From: Alicyclobacillus sp.
Lineage (GTDB): Bacteria; Bacillota; Bacilli; Alicyclobacillales; Alicyclobacillaceae
Reading direction: 5' to 3'
Length of the DNA stretch: 56,960 bases
NCBI GenBank assembly: GCA_023511725.1
Contig: JAIMAY010000017.1
Span: 1-56,960 of the forward strand
The position numbers and the translations under genes were made by a program. This document shows positions 24,847 to 33,616 of this stretch, one piece after another (the first letter of the stretch is position 1; each line of letters starts with the position of its first letter). The notes under the pieces were generated by a model, which saw only the letters and a program-made list of their open reading frames with translations, searched no databases and was not told the origin of the DNA.

Positions 24847-26360
24847 TGGCATTGCCACCGAACGCGGCGGATGCGGCGCGCGTGCTGGCTGAGGTGTCAC
24901 CCGCACGCCACTTCATCGACGGTCAGTTCACAGAAGGCGTCCTTGGAAAGCGGTTTCAGACCGTGAACCCGGCGACCAACGAGGTGCTTGCGGAGGTGGC
25001 GGAGGGGACCGCCGAGGACGTCGACCGGGCGGTTCGCGCCGCTTACCGCGCATTTCAAGAGGGACCGTGGGGTCGGATGTCGGGCAAGGAGAGGGCGCGC
25101 CTGCTGAACGCCATCGCGGACGGCCTGGAGCGCCACGGTGAGGAACTTGCCCTGCTGGAGGTGCTGGACACGGGTCTTCCGATTGCTCAGGCCCGCGGGC
25201 AGGCGGCGCGGGCGGCAGAGAACTTCCGCTTCTTCGCTGAGATGGCCACGCGCATGACCGGCGAGACGTATCCAGTGGGGGACACCTTCCTGAATTACAC
25301 GGTGCGGGCGCCGGTGGGGGTGGCGGGGCTCATCACCCCCTGGAACACGCCGCTCATGTTGGCGACGTGGAAGATTGCCCCCTGCTTGGCGGCGGGCAAT
25401 ACGTGTGTGCTCAAACCTGCCGAGTGGTCGCCGCTCACCGCGACGAGACTCGCCGCCATCATCCGCGACGCGGGGATTCCCGATGGCGTTTTCAACGTGG
25501 TGCACGGCTTTGGCGAGACCGCAGGTGATGCCCTGGTTCGCCATCCGCTGGTGCCGCTGATCTCGTTCACCGGCGAAACGCTCACGGGTCAGACCATCAT
25601 GCGCAACGGTGCGTCGCAGCTCAAGCGCTTCTCGATGGAGCTCGGGGGCAAGTCACCGGTCATCGTGTTCGCCGACGCAGACCTGGAGCGCGCGCTGGAC
25701 GCTGTGGTGTTTGGCGTGTATTCGCTGAACGGTGAGCGGTGCACGGCCGGGTCGCGCCTGCTCATCGAGCGCAGCATCCAGGAGGAGTTCGAGGCACGCC
25801 TGGCGGAGCGTGTGGCGCGCATCCGGCTCGGAGACCCGCTGGATCCGGCGACAGAGGTTGGCCCGCTCATCCACGCGGAGCACCGCCGCCGTGTGGAGGG
25901 CTACCTGGACGCGGGCGTCGCGGAAGGCGCCGTGATGCGTATCGGAGGGCCGGTACCAGAGCACCTGGCGAGAGGCAACTACGTGCGGCCGACGCTGTTC
26001 ACCGGCGTACGCAGCGACATGCGGATCGCCCAGGAGGAGATCTTCGGCCCGGTGCTCGTGTCCATTCCGTTCGCGGACGAGGAGGAGGCCGTCCGCATCG
26101 CCAACGATGTTCGTTATGGCCTCGCGGCCTACGTGTGGACGCGGGATCTGACGCGCGCCCACCGCGTGTCCGCGCGGCTCCAGTCGGGCATGGTGTGGGT
26201 CAACTCGCAGAACGTGCGAGATCTGCGTACACCGTTCGGAGGCGCCAAGCAGAGTGGCATCGGCCGGGAGGGCGGGCACTACAGCTTCGAGTTTTACACA
26301 GAGTTGAAGACGGTACACGTCGCGCTGGGGCAGCATCCCATCCCGCGCTTTGGCGCGTGA
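24846..26360 (+). CDS. hpaE: 5-carboxymethyl-2-hydroxymuconate semialdehyde dehydrogenase
   Basis: 504-residue aldehyde dehydrogenase with TPWNTPLMLATWK, FTGETLTGQ, ELGGKSP (catalytic Glu) and NGERCTAGS (nucleophile Cys). The motif GERCTAGSR and the C-terminal NSQNVRDLRTPFGGAKQSGIGREGG are typical of HpaE-type enzymes. It oxidises the ring-cleavage semialdehyde with NAD. The ATG at 24846 shares one base with the hpaG stop and is preceded by GGAGGGAGGA, which points to translational coupling. Confidence 0.92.
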   Translation: MALPPNAADAARVLAEVSPARHFIDGQFTEGVLGKRFQTVNPATNEVLAEVAEGTAEDVDRAVRAAYRAFQEGPWGRMSGKERARLLNAIADGLERHGEELALLEVLDTGLPIAQARGQAARAAENFRFFAEMATRMTGETYPVGDTFLNYTVRAPVGVAGLITPWNTPLMLATWKIAPCLAAGNTCVLKPAEWSPLTATRLAAIIRDAGIPDGVFNVVHGFGETAGDALVRHPLVPLISFTGETLTGQTIMRNGASQLKRFSMELGGKSPVIVFADADLERALDAVVFGVYSLNGERCTAGSRLLIERSIQEEFEARLAERVARIRLGDPLDPATEVGPLIHAEHRRRVEGYLDAGVAEGAVMRIGGPVPEHLARGNYVRPTLFTGVRSDMRIAQEEIFGPVLVSIPFADEEEAVRIANDVRYGLAAYVWTRDLTRAHRVSARLQSGMVWVNSQNVRDLRTPFGGAKQSGIGREGGHYSFEFYTELKTVHVALGQHPIPRFGA

Positions 26361-26386
26361 TCACGAACGTAGAGGGGTGACGGTGC

Positions 26387-27835
26387 GTGGGTGCAAAGAC
26401 GGGGGCGGAATACATCGGACGCTTGGATAGTCAGCCGCGCGAGGTGTGGATTCACGGTGAGCGCGTGGAGGGGCAGATCTCGGAGCATCCGGCATTTCGC
26501 GGCGTGATCCGCAGCATGGCGCGTCTGTACGACATGCAGCATGACCCTGCGCTCCGAGATGAGATGACCTACGAGGAGAACGGCCAGCGCTACGGCCTGT
26601 CCTGGATGATACCGCGCACGCGGGAGGATCTGGAGCGGCGGGGGCGGATGATGCGGCGCTGGGCGAAGGCGTCCTTTGGCATGATGGGGCGCACGTCGGA
26701 TTACTTAAACGTCGCCATCATGGCTATGGCGCAGGCGAGTGCTTATTTCGCAGGCAATGACCCGCGCTATGCGGAGAACATCCGCAACTATTATGAGTAC
26801 GCGCGAGAGCAGGATCTGACGCTGACGCACACGCTCATCTCGCCGCAGGTCAATCGCGCGGTCAGCGCCAGCCAACAGAAGGATCCGTACATCGTGGCGC
26901 GGGTGGTGGATAAGAATGCGCGTGGCGTGGTGATCCGCGGGGCGCGCCTCTTGGCGACGCAGGGCCCCATCGCTGATGAAATCCTGGTGTTCCCGTCGAC
27001 CGTGCTGCGCGGTGGCCCGGAAGATGCGCCGTATTCGTTCGCGTTCGCCATCCCCAGCAGCACACCTGGCCTGCGCTACATCTGCCGGGAGTCGTTCGAC
27101 TACGGCAGGTCTCACTTTGACCATCCGCTCGCCTCCCGGTTCGAGGAGATGGATGCGGTAGTGGTATTCGATGATGTGTTGGTGCCGTGGGATCGGGTGT
27201 TTCTGCTGGAGGATGCGGAACGCTGCAACAATCTGCACGCAGCCACGCATGCTGTGGTGCACATGGCCTATCAGGTTTTGCACAAGAACATCGCCAAGGC
27301 GGAGTTTTTGCTCGGTCTCGCCGAGAGCATCGTCGATGCTATCGGTATCGGCCAGTTCCAGCACGTGCAGGAGAAGGTCGCGGAGATCATCCTTGCCCTG
27401 GAGACCATGAAAGCGTTTTTACGGGCATCCGAAGCGGACGCGGAACTGGACGAGTACGGCGTGATGACGCCCGCGTGGGCACCGCTGAATGCCGCTCGCA
27501 ACCTGTTCCCGAAGACCTACCCACGGCTGGTCGAGATCATCCAGCAACTCGGCGCCAGCGGCCTCATGGCGATTCCGACCGAAGCGGACGTTCAGTCGCC
27601 CATCCGCGGGGACATCGAGAAGTACCTGCAGGGCCGCAATATCGGCGCCATCGAGCGGCTGAAGCTGTTCCGCTTGGCCTGGGACACGGCGCTCAGCAGC
27701 TTCGGCAACCGTCAGGTTCTGTACGAGCGCTTCTTCTTCGGGGATCCGGTCCGCATGTACGGAGCGCTCTATCAGTCCTATGACAAGTCGAGGGCGGTCG
27801 CACGCGTGCGCGAGTTTCTCGCGCAGGAGGAGTGA
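26387..27835 (+). CDS. hpaB: 4-hydroxyphenylacetate 3-monooxygenase, oxygenase component
   Basis: 482 residues, FADH2-dependent hydroxylase of the HpaB/acyl-CoA-dehydrogenase-like fold. GRTSDYLN places R102 and Y106 and LTHTL places H148 where the Thermus thermophilus enzyme has its catalytic Arg100, Tyr104 and His142. LISPQVNR and SASQQKDPYIVARVV are family blocks. It converts 4-hydroxyphenylacetate to 3,4-dihydroxyphenylacetate and needs reduced flavin from a separate reductase (HpaC), which is not in this operon. GTG start at 26387 after AGAGGGGTG. Confidence 0.95.
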   Translation: MGAKTGAEYIGRLDSQPREVWIHGERVEGQISEHPAFRGVIRSMARLYDMQHDPALRDEMTYEENGQRYGLSWMIPRTREDLERRGRMMRRWAKASFGMMGRTSDYLNVAIMAMAQASAYFAGNDPRYAENIRNYYEYAREQDLTLTHTLISPQVNRAVSASQQKDPYIVARVVDKNARGVVIRGARLLATQGPIADEILVFPSTVLRGGPEDAPYSFAFAIPSSTPGLRYICRESFDYGRSHFDHPLASRFEEMDAVVVFDDVLVPWDRVFLLEDAERCNNLHAATHAVVHMAYQVLHKNIAKAEFLLGLAESIVDAIGIGQFQHVQEKVAEIILALETMKAFLRASEADAELDEYGVMTPAWAPLNAARNLFPKTYPRLVEIIQQLGASGLMAIPTEADVQSPIRGDIEKYLQGRNIGAIERLKLFRLAWDTALSSFGNRQVLYERFFFGDPVRMYGALYQSYDKSRAVARVREFLAQEE

Positions 27836-27841
27836 TCCGCG

Positions 27842-28846
27842 ATGGGCGCAGCCATCGATCATCCCTTTCACATCCTGCGGGCCGGCCACGCGGAGCTGTG
27901 GGTGACGGACCTGGCCGCGGCACGCCGGTTCTACGTGGATATCCTCGGCTTCATTGTCACGGAGGAGTCCGAGACGCAGCTGTTTCTCCGCGGCGTGGAG
28001 GAGCGCGTTCATCACAGTCTGGTGCTGACGAAGGCGCCGTACCCGGCGGTGGCGCACCTCGCGTTCCGTGTGGCCGAGCGCGAGGACCTGGATCGACTGG
28101 CGCGGTTTTACGAGTCCATCGGTTGCTCCGCCATGTGGTTGGACGCAGGCGCCGAGCCCGGTCAGGGGGAGGCGCTGCGGGTGCAGGATCCGTTCGGCTT
28201 CCCGCTCGAGTTCTACGCCGAGATGGCACCGGCCGAGTCGTATCTGCAGAAGTATCATCTGCACCGCGGCGCGGGTGTGCGCAGGATGGACCACTTCAAC
28301 TGCTTCGTCCCTACGCTTGAAAGCTGCCAGGCGCTGTGGCGGGAGCACCTGGGTTTCGGGCTGACCGAGTATGTCGAGACGGATGATCCGCCACGTAGGC
28401 TCAAGGCCGTTTGGCTGCAGCGCAAGGGCAATGTGCATGACCTCGCGCTGATGGAAGGGGCTGGGCCGCGTCTGCACCATCTCGGTTTCTGGATGGATGA
28501 CATGCCCAGCATCATTCGCACCTGCGATATCCTCGGTGGTGCCGAAATGCACACGCACATCGAGCGGGGGCCGGGCCGGCACGGGATCTCCAACGCGTTC
28601 TTCCTGTACCTGCGGGATCCCGATGGGCATCGCATCGAACTCTATACGTCCGACTACCTGACGGTCGATCCCGATCTCGCCCCCATCCGCTGGAGCGCCA
28701 CGGACCCGCGCCGGCAGACGCTATGGGGGCACCCCACGCCGGAGAGTTGGTGGCGGGAGGGGTCGGCCGTGATCGACTGGGGAGCGGGATCCACCGTGCC
28801 TGTGCGCGGAGTGACGGACGAGGGGGCCGCCAGGTGGATCAAATGA
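27842..28846 (+). CDS. hpaD: 3,4-dihydroxyphenylacetate 2,3-dioxygenase (extradiol, VOC type)
   Basis: 334 residues with two tandem VOC/glyoxalase-fold domains (about 10-130 and 148-280). The metal triad is H151 (MDHFN), H213 (LHHLGF) and E266 (RIELYT), nearly the same numbering as the His155/His214/Glu267 set of the Brevibacterium Fe enzyme and the Arthrobacter Mn enzyme. It opens the homoprotocatechuate ring to 5-carboxymethyl-2-hydroxymuconate semialdehyde, the HpaE substrate. Six bases after hpaB. Confidence 0.94.
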   Translation: MGAAIDHPFHILRAGHAELWVTDLAAARRFYVDILGFIVTEESETQLFLRGVEERVHHSLVLTKAPYPAVAHLAFRVAEREDLDRLARFYESIGCSAMWLDAGAEPGQGEALRVQDPFGFPLEFYAEMAPAESYLQKYHLHRGAGVRRMDHFNCFVPTLESCQALWREHLGFGLTEYVETDDPPRRLKAVWLQRKGNVHDLALMEGAGPRLHHLGFWMDDMPSIIRTCDILGGAEMHTHIERGPGRHGISNAFFLYLRDPDGHRIELYTSDYLTVDPDLAPIRWSATDPRRQTLWGHPTPESWWREGSAVIDWGAGSTVPVRGVTDEGAARWIK

Positions 28847-28920
28847 GCCGGCGACGAGCCGGGGGCGCTGCCCTGCTGGTTGGCGCGAAGACTGTTGAAG
28901 CTCGGGAGGAGGTATCGCGC

Positions 28921-29826
28921 ATGGCTGTGCGCGGCGATGTCACGGAGCGGCTGCGCGGCTCCATCGTTCCGATGGTGACCCCGTTTACCGACGATGGGGC
29001 GTTTGACGAAAAGACGTATCGCGAGTTGATTGAGTGGCAGATTGACAGCGGGACGCATGCCATCTCCTGCGCGGGCACCACCGGGGAGCCGAGTTCCCTG
29101 ACGGTGGAGGAGCGCGAGTATCTGTTCGAGGTCACCGTCGATGCGGTCCGTGGGCGGGTGCCGGTGGTGCTAGGGACCGGATCCACCAACCAAGCCGAGA
29201 CCTTACGGCTGACCAAGACCGCGGAGCGGCTGGGCGCAGATGCGGCACTGGTGATTGTGCCGTACTACAATCGCCCGTCTCAAGAGGGGCTGTACCGTCA
29301 CTTCCGAACAGTGGCTGAATCGGTGGACATCCCCATCATCCTGTACAACATCCCGGGCCGCACGGCGGTCAACCTGGAGCCGGCCACCATGGCACGGCTG
29401 CGCCGGGACTGTTCCAATATCATCGGCGTCAAGGAATCGAACAAGGACTTTGAGCAGGTGAGCAAGGTCCTGCATCAGTGTGGCCGAGACTTTCTGCTCT
29501 ATTCCGGGATTGAGCTGTTGTGCTACCCGATGTTGGCACTGGGCGGCGCGGGTCATATCAGCGCCACGGCGAATCTGTTGCCGCGGGAGGTGGCCGATCT
29601 CTATAACCTGGTGGCCGCCGGTCGCTGGAAGGAAGCGATGGACCTGCACTTTTACCTGCTGGAGATCAACGAGGCGCTGTTCTGGGAGACCAATCCCGGT
29701 CCGCTCAAGGCATGCATGGCCATGCTGGGGAAGATTCGCCCGGTCATTCGGCCCCCGCTGGCGTTGCCTTCGGAAGAGATGCAGCAGCGCCTGCGCGGCG
29801 TCTTGCAGAAGTATGGACTCCTGTGA
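28921..29826 (+). CDS. DapA-family aldolase/4-hydroxy-tetrahydrodipicolinate synthase
   Basis: 301-residue class I aldolase TIM barrel. Schiff-base K171 (GVKES), Y142 (LYNIPGR), T53-T54 (GTTGEPSS) and R147 correspond to Lys161, Tyr133, Thr44-45 and Arg138 of E. coli DapA, so by residues it is a genuine DHDPS. Its place as last gene of the hpa operon suggests a second possibility: a pyruvate aldolase replacing HpaI for 4-hydroxy-2-oxoheptanedioate. The start at 28921 follows GGGAGGAGG; a longer upstream frame overlapping hpaD is not conserved. A strong terminator follows. Confidence 0.88.
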   Translation: MAVRGDVTERLRGSIVPMVTPFTDDGAFDEKTYRELIEWQIDSGTHAISCAGTTGEPSSLTVEEREYLFEVTVDAVRGRVPVVLGTGSTNQAETLRLTKTAERLGADAALVIVPYYNRPSQEGLYRHFRTVAESVDIPIILYNIPGRTAVNLEPATMARLRRDCSNIIGVKESNKDFEQVSKVLHQCGRDFLLYSGIELLCYPMLALGGAGHISATANLLPREVADLYNLVAAGRWKEAMDLHFYLLEINEALFWETNPGPLKACMAMLGKIRPVIRPPLALPSEEMQQRLRGVLQKYGLL

Positions 29827-29840
29827 GCGACAAACGAAGG

Positions 29841-29864
29841 GCCCCGGTCTGCGCCGGGGCTTTT
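29841..29864 (+). terminator. Rho-independent terminator of the hpa operon
   Basis: GCCCCGG (29841-29847) and CCGGGGC (29854-29860) form a seven-pair stem with loop TCTGCG, followed by TTTT; 15 bases after the stop of the DapA-like gene. Confidence 0.85.
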
Positions 29865-29915
29865 CGCATGGTATGCTGAGTCTTGGCGAATGCTGCACAC
29901 CGGGAGATGAATCCT

Positions 29916-30935
29916 ATGCTGAGCCTCAGCGTGTTGGACCAATCGCCGATTCCACTCGGCAAGCGGGCATCGGAAGCTCTGCAGTTCACTGTGCGCCTCG
30001 CGCAGGAGACCGAGCGGCTAGGTTACCGCCGTTTCTGGGTGTCGGAGCATCACGCGGCGCCGAACCTGGCGGGATCCAGCCCGGAGGTGCTGATCAGCTA
30101 CCTGGCGGCCAAGACGCAGCGGATACGCCTGGGTTCCGGCGGAGTGATGCTTCCGCACTACAGCGCGTACAAGGTCGCGGAGAATTTCAAGGTGTTGGAA
30201 GGGCTGGCGCCTGGGCGGATCGATCTCGGCATCGGCCGCGCCCCAGGCGGCATGCCGCAGGCGACGTGGGCGTTGCAGGAGGGCAAAAAGATCAACTTTG
30301 ACCAATATCCGCAGCAGGTGGATGATCTCATCGGCTATCTGTACGATGACCTGCCGCCCGGTCACCGCTTCGCGGGGCTGCGTGCGACGCCCGCCATCGA
30401 CACGGTGCCGGAACTGTGGATGCTCGGTTCCAGCGATGAGAGCGCGTTGTTGGCGGCGGATAGAGGTGCTGCTTTCGCTTTCGCGCAGTTTATCAACGGC
30501 GACATGGAGACCGGCGTGGCCGCGATGCACGCGTACCGGCGGCGATTTCAGCCGTCGAGGCTCCACGACGCCCCCAAGGGCTTGGTGGCGGTGTTCGTCG
30601 TCTGCGCCCCGACGGATGAGGAAGCCGAGCGGCGCGCCGCGAGCCTCGATTTGGCGCTGTTGCGCCTGGCGAAGGGTCGCCCGGCGCAGGGCGTGGAGCC
30701 GGTGGAGCAGGCGCTCGCCTATCCCCTCGACGAATACGACCGCTACATTATCCGGGAAAACCGGCGGCGGATGGTGGTGGGATCGCCCGAACGTGTGCGC
30801 GCGAGACTGACCGACCTTGCCGACGCGTACGGCGTGGATGAGATCATGGCGGTCACCACCACATACGCTTTCGAACACCGGCTGGAATCCTACCGCCTGC
30901 TGGCGGAGGCGTTCGCGATGAGGCCCACGGACTAG
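29916..30935 (+). CDS. Luciferase-like (LLM) flavin oxidoreductase
   Basis: 339-residue bacterial-luciferase-like TIM barrel of the MsnO8/YvbT group: LSVLDQSPIPLG at the N-terminus, GYRRFWVSEHHAAPNLAGSSP, IRLGSGGVMLPHYSAYKVAE and GRIDLGIGRAPGG. The group uses FMN or F420-like cofactors with unknown physiological substrate. Start at 29916, ten bases after GGGAG; ATG 29907 is an alternative. It is a single gene between the hpa terminator and a convergent unknown gene. Confidence 0.87.
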   Translation: MLSLSVLDQSPIPLGKRASEALQFTVRLAQETERLGYRRFWVSEHHAAPNLAGSSPEVLISYLAAKTQRIRLGSGGVMLPHYSAYKVAENFKVLEGLAPGRIDLGIGRAPGGMPQATWALQEGKKINFDQYPQQVDDLIGYLYDDLPPGHRFAGLRATPAIDTVPELWMLGSSDESALLAADRGAAFAFAQFINGDMETGVAAMHAYRRRFQPSRLHDAPKGLVAVFVVCAPTDEEAERRAASLDLALLRLAKGRPAQGVEPVEQALAYPLDEYDRYIIRENRRRMVVGSPERVRARLTDLADAYGVDEIMAVTTTYAFEHRLESYRLLAEAFAMRPTD

Positions 30936-30944
30936 CGCCGGCGT

Positions 30945-31313
30945 TCAACTCCGGCTGCCGGCCGCGGGACTCTCCATCTGCCGCAGAAAGCGCGACAGGT
31001 CGTGCGCTACCTCGCCCCTCGGCAAACCCGTGATGCGCAGCTCACCGCGCAGCCGGGTATCAACCATCGCGGCAATCACGAGGTCCTCGATGCGCACGGT
31101 GTCTTTGCACAGGCACGCGGCCACCTGGTCAGCCAGCCGCGCCTGCGTCTCGAGGGTGATCTGCACCTCGGGTTCGTACGCCCGGTGCGTGGCTTTGCTG
31201 ACGACGCGGGCGGAACCCCGCCATTCAAAACGGTTGCCGGTGCGAACAAACGGACCGCCGGTCTGGTGCAGTGCACGCTCCACAATCGCGCGCTGAACGT
31301 CAAGCCGAATCAT
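30945..31313 (-). CDS. Hypothetical protein
   Basis: 122 residues, soluble, mixed alpha/beta composition, no signal peptide, membrane segment or motif that I recognise. Real coding is supported by a GGGAGG site before the ATG, typical codon use and its place 54 bases behind the AbrB-family gene in the same direction. The N-terminus (MIRLDVQRAIVERALHQTGG) looks amphipathic; two Cys-containing segments are not arranged as a metal site. It may work with the membrane protein upstream. Confidence 0.6.
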   Translation of the reverse strand: MIRLDVQRAIVERALHQTGGPFVRTGNRFEWRGSARVVSKATHRAYEPEVQITLETQARLADQVAACLCKDTVRIEDLVIAAMVDTRLRGELRITGLPRGEVAHDLSRFLRQMESPAAGSRS

Positions 31314-31367
31314 GAGGAAATCAAGCCTCCCGAAGCTTCGTGTCGGATGAGGAGTGGTCTCCCCGCT

Positions 31368-32447
31368 TCATGAGGCTGAGCGGGCGGACCTTCGTCCTGC
31401 CAGCCAGCGAACCAGCAGCGGGCCGAGAAAGATGATGGAGAACAATCGCACGGTCTGGAGCGAGACGACGAGGGCGATATTCGCCCCACCGCCCATGGCC
31501 GTGAGCGTGACCGAATCGAGCCCGCCGGGGCTGGTGGCGAGCAGTGAGGTCAGCAGCCCGTCGCCCGTGACCGCGTTCAGGACCCATCCGAGCGCTGCGC
31601 AGATGCCGATGAGCACCAGGGTGGATCCCAGGATGAACGGCAGAAGTATCCCGGCATGCCGCAACGACTCCGCGTCGAACATCAGACCCACGTACAGGCC
31701 CATCACGATATAGGCAGCTGCCGAGAGCAGGGACGGGACGTGAACGGGCCACCCCGTCACGGCGCTGATCACGGTTGGCAGCGCGATGGACCCCAGCAGC
31801 GCACCCGTCGGGACCCGCAGACGGATGGCCATCACGGCCCCCACCACGCCGGCCACCAGGCTCCACAGAAACGCCCACGCGGCGACGTGGACGTCGCCGG
31901 ACACCGGTGACGGATGCGCCTGCACGGACGGTGCGAGGGACTTGGTGATGGCCGCGGCGGACAACACCACGAGGATCAGCCGGATATACTGCATGACGGC
32001 GACCATCTTGGGGTCCGCATCCAGCTCACGGCTCATCGCCACCATGCCGGATGCACCGCCGGGCAGAGCTCCCAGCACGGCCGTCATCGGATCCATGTGC
32101 GCAATCCGGGATAGGATCCGCCCCACCACCAGGCTGAACAGCAGGGTCCCGCCGCCGACCACGACCACGGCATACCAATGGTGCGCCAGCACCGGCAGGT
32201 CCGACACGCGGAACATGCTGGCAATCAGCACGCCGATGATGGTCTGCGCCGCCGCGAACACGCGCCGCGGCATGCGCAACCTGGGTTTTGCGGCTGGCCA
32301 GGGGACCACGCTGAATAGGATGGCCATCACCATCGGGCCTAGCATCCACGCGGCGGGTAGCCGCAGCTGGTTGCACACCAAGCCGGCGCCAAGGCTGAGC
32401 AACAGGAGGCTCCCCCATGAGATGACCCGTCGGTGTTCCATCTTCAT
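31368..32447 (-). CDS. AbrB-family membrane protein (duplicated AbrB domain)
   Basis: 359 residues with about 10-11 membrane segments arranged as two repeats. ALPGGASGMVAMSRELDADPKMVAVMQYIR in the first half and ATSPGGLDSVTLTA in the second are the paired GG-containing motifs of the AbrB/putative ammonia monooxygenase family (PF05145 type), which is unrelated to the AbrB DNA-binding protein. The function of the family is unsettled; transport or regulation has been suggested. A TTGACA promoter lies upstream. Confidence 0.85.
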   Translation of the reverse strand: MKMEHRRVISWGSLLLLSLGAGLVCNQLRLPAAWMLGPMVMAILFSVVPWPAAKPRLRMPRRVFAAAQTIIGVLIASMFRVSDLPVLAHHWYAVVVVGGGTLLFSLVVGRILSRIAHMDPMTAVLGALPGGASGMVAMSRELDADPKMVAVMQYIRLILVVLSAAAITKSLAPSVQAHPSPVSGDVHVAAWAFLWSLVAGVVGAVMAIRLRVPTGALLGSIALPTVISAVTGWPVHVPSLLSAAAYIVMGLYVGLMFDAESLRHAGILLPFILGSTLVLIGICAALGWVLNAVTGDGLLTSLLATSPGGLDSVTLTAMGGGANIALVVSLQTVRLFSIIFLGPLLVRWLAGRRSARSAS

Positions 32448-32517
32448 GACCCGGGCCTCCTCTCCCTTGCCAGTTCCGAACTCTCGACGGGATCACCGCC
32501 GAAAGTCACGCTTACAG

Positions 32518-32547
32518 TGTTACCGCGGGCGGCCAGGGTGTGTCAAG
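32518..32547 (-). promoter_or_regulatory. Promoter of the AbrB-family gene
   Basis: On the minus strand TTGACA (plus 32542-32547), an 18-base spacer and TAAACA (plus 32518-32523), about 70 bases upstream of the start. Confidence 0.45.
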
Positions 32548-32618
32548 TTTCGTGGATCGAAATAATGAGGTACACGGAACTGTGAGGGGGCTGACGTATG
32601 GGGGTGAACCTGGGAATC

Positions 32619-33602
32619 TCAAGCTTGCGTCGGCTGTCCGGCCACGGGTGGGATGTGGCAGCGGTTGCCGCCCGCCAATTTGGCTCGGTACATGGCCTTA
32701 TCCGCCGTTTGGATCAGGTCTGTGAGCGTTGTGCCATGCACGGGATAGATGGCTCCGCCGATGCTCACGCTGGGCGTGATGCACAGGCCGTTCGACGACC
32801 AGGGCGTCCGAAGCCGCTCGAGCAGGCGCTCTGCGATGGCTTCACCCTCCTGGGCCGATTCAATCAGGGCAGCCACGAGGAACTCATCGCCCCCGATGCG
32901 CGTGACCAGATCTCCGGTACGGATGGCCGTGCGCAGGCGTTGCGCCAATTCGCGAAGGTACTTGTCGCCAATGGCGTGCCCGTGGGTATCGTTGATGGTT
33001 TTAAGGTTGTCGGAATCGAGCATGAGGATGACCATGCACAACCCGCGGTCTTTCGCCTCGTTGCGCAGTTGGCGAAGTCTATCGCGCCCGGCCTGACGGT
33101 TGAGCAGACCCGTCAGGCTGTCGTAGTACGCGAGCCGCTCCAGCCGCTGTTCGCGGCGGTACTGGTCCGTCACGTCGCGCACGATGCCGATCACGTGCGT
33201 CACCCGGCCCTCCCGGTCGAGCACGGGACATAGGACCGATTCGCCAATGCTGCCGAAAGCGCGGACGGTGAAGCGCACCGGCTGGCGGAGGACGGCACAG
33301 CGCCGGGTTTGCTGGACAAAATAGTCGGCCAGGTCCTGCGCCGGCAGCTCCGCAGACGGCGCGGCCCCATCGGTCGTCGCTTGCAGATCCTGGTGCCGGG
33401 TTGCTTCGGCGTCGGAGCCCGAGCATCCTTCGCGCAGGCGCGCCGCTGCCCGAGCCGCCACCGGGTTGTGGTACACGAGTTCAAACTCGTCGTCCGCGGC
33501 GGAGCGCAGGATGAACAGCGCGTCCGGCAACTGCTCCAAGACGTGCGAAGGATGCAGCCCGGTCAGATGGGTGAAGTCTTGATCCGTCAACTGCTTCGTC
33601 AT
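32619..33602 (-). CDS. PAS-GGDEF diguanylate cyclase
   Basis: 327 residues: a PAS-like sensor region (about 20-148, ending in VIGIVRDVTDQYRREQRLE) and a GGDEF domain (about 155-318). The active-site GGDEF is complete (237-241), LDSDNLKTINDTHGHAIGD supplies the metal and guanine contacts, and an RTGD inhibitory site at 228-231 is placed five residues before GGDEF. So it should make c-di-GMP with product inhibition. No EAL domain or membrane segment is present, hence a cytosolic sensor. It lies 14 bases behind the gene at 33617 and is probably co-transcribed. Confidence 0.93.
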   Translation of the reverse strand: MTKQLTDQDFTHLTGLHPSHVLEQLPDALFILRSAADDEFELVYHNPVAARAAARLREGCSGSDAEATRHQDLQATTDGAAPSAELPAQDLADYFVQQTRRCAVLRQPVRFTVRAFGSIGESVLCPVLDREGRVTHVIGIVRDVTDQYRREQRLERLAYYDSLTGLLNRQAGRDRLRQLRNEAKDRGLCMVILMLDSDNLKTINDTHGHAIGDKYLRELAQRLRTAIRTGDLVTRIGGDEFLVAALIESAQEGEAIAERLLERLRTPWSSNGLCITPSVSIGGAIYPVHGTTLTDLIQTADKAMYRAKLAGGNRCHIPPVAGQPTQA

Positions 33603-33616
33603 CAGCCGTCTTCCTT

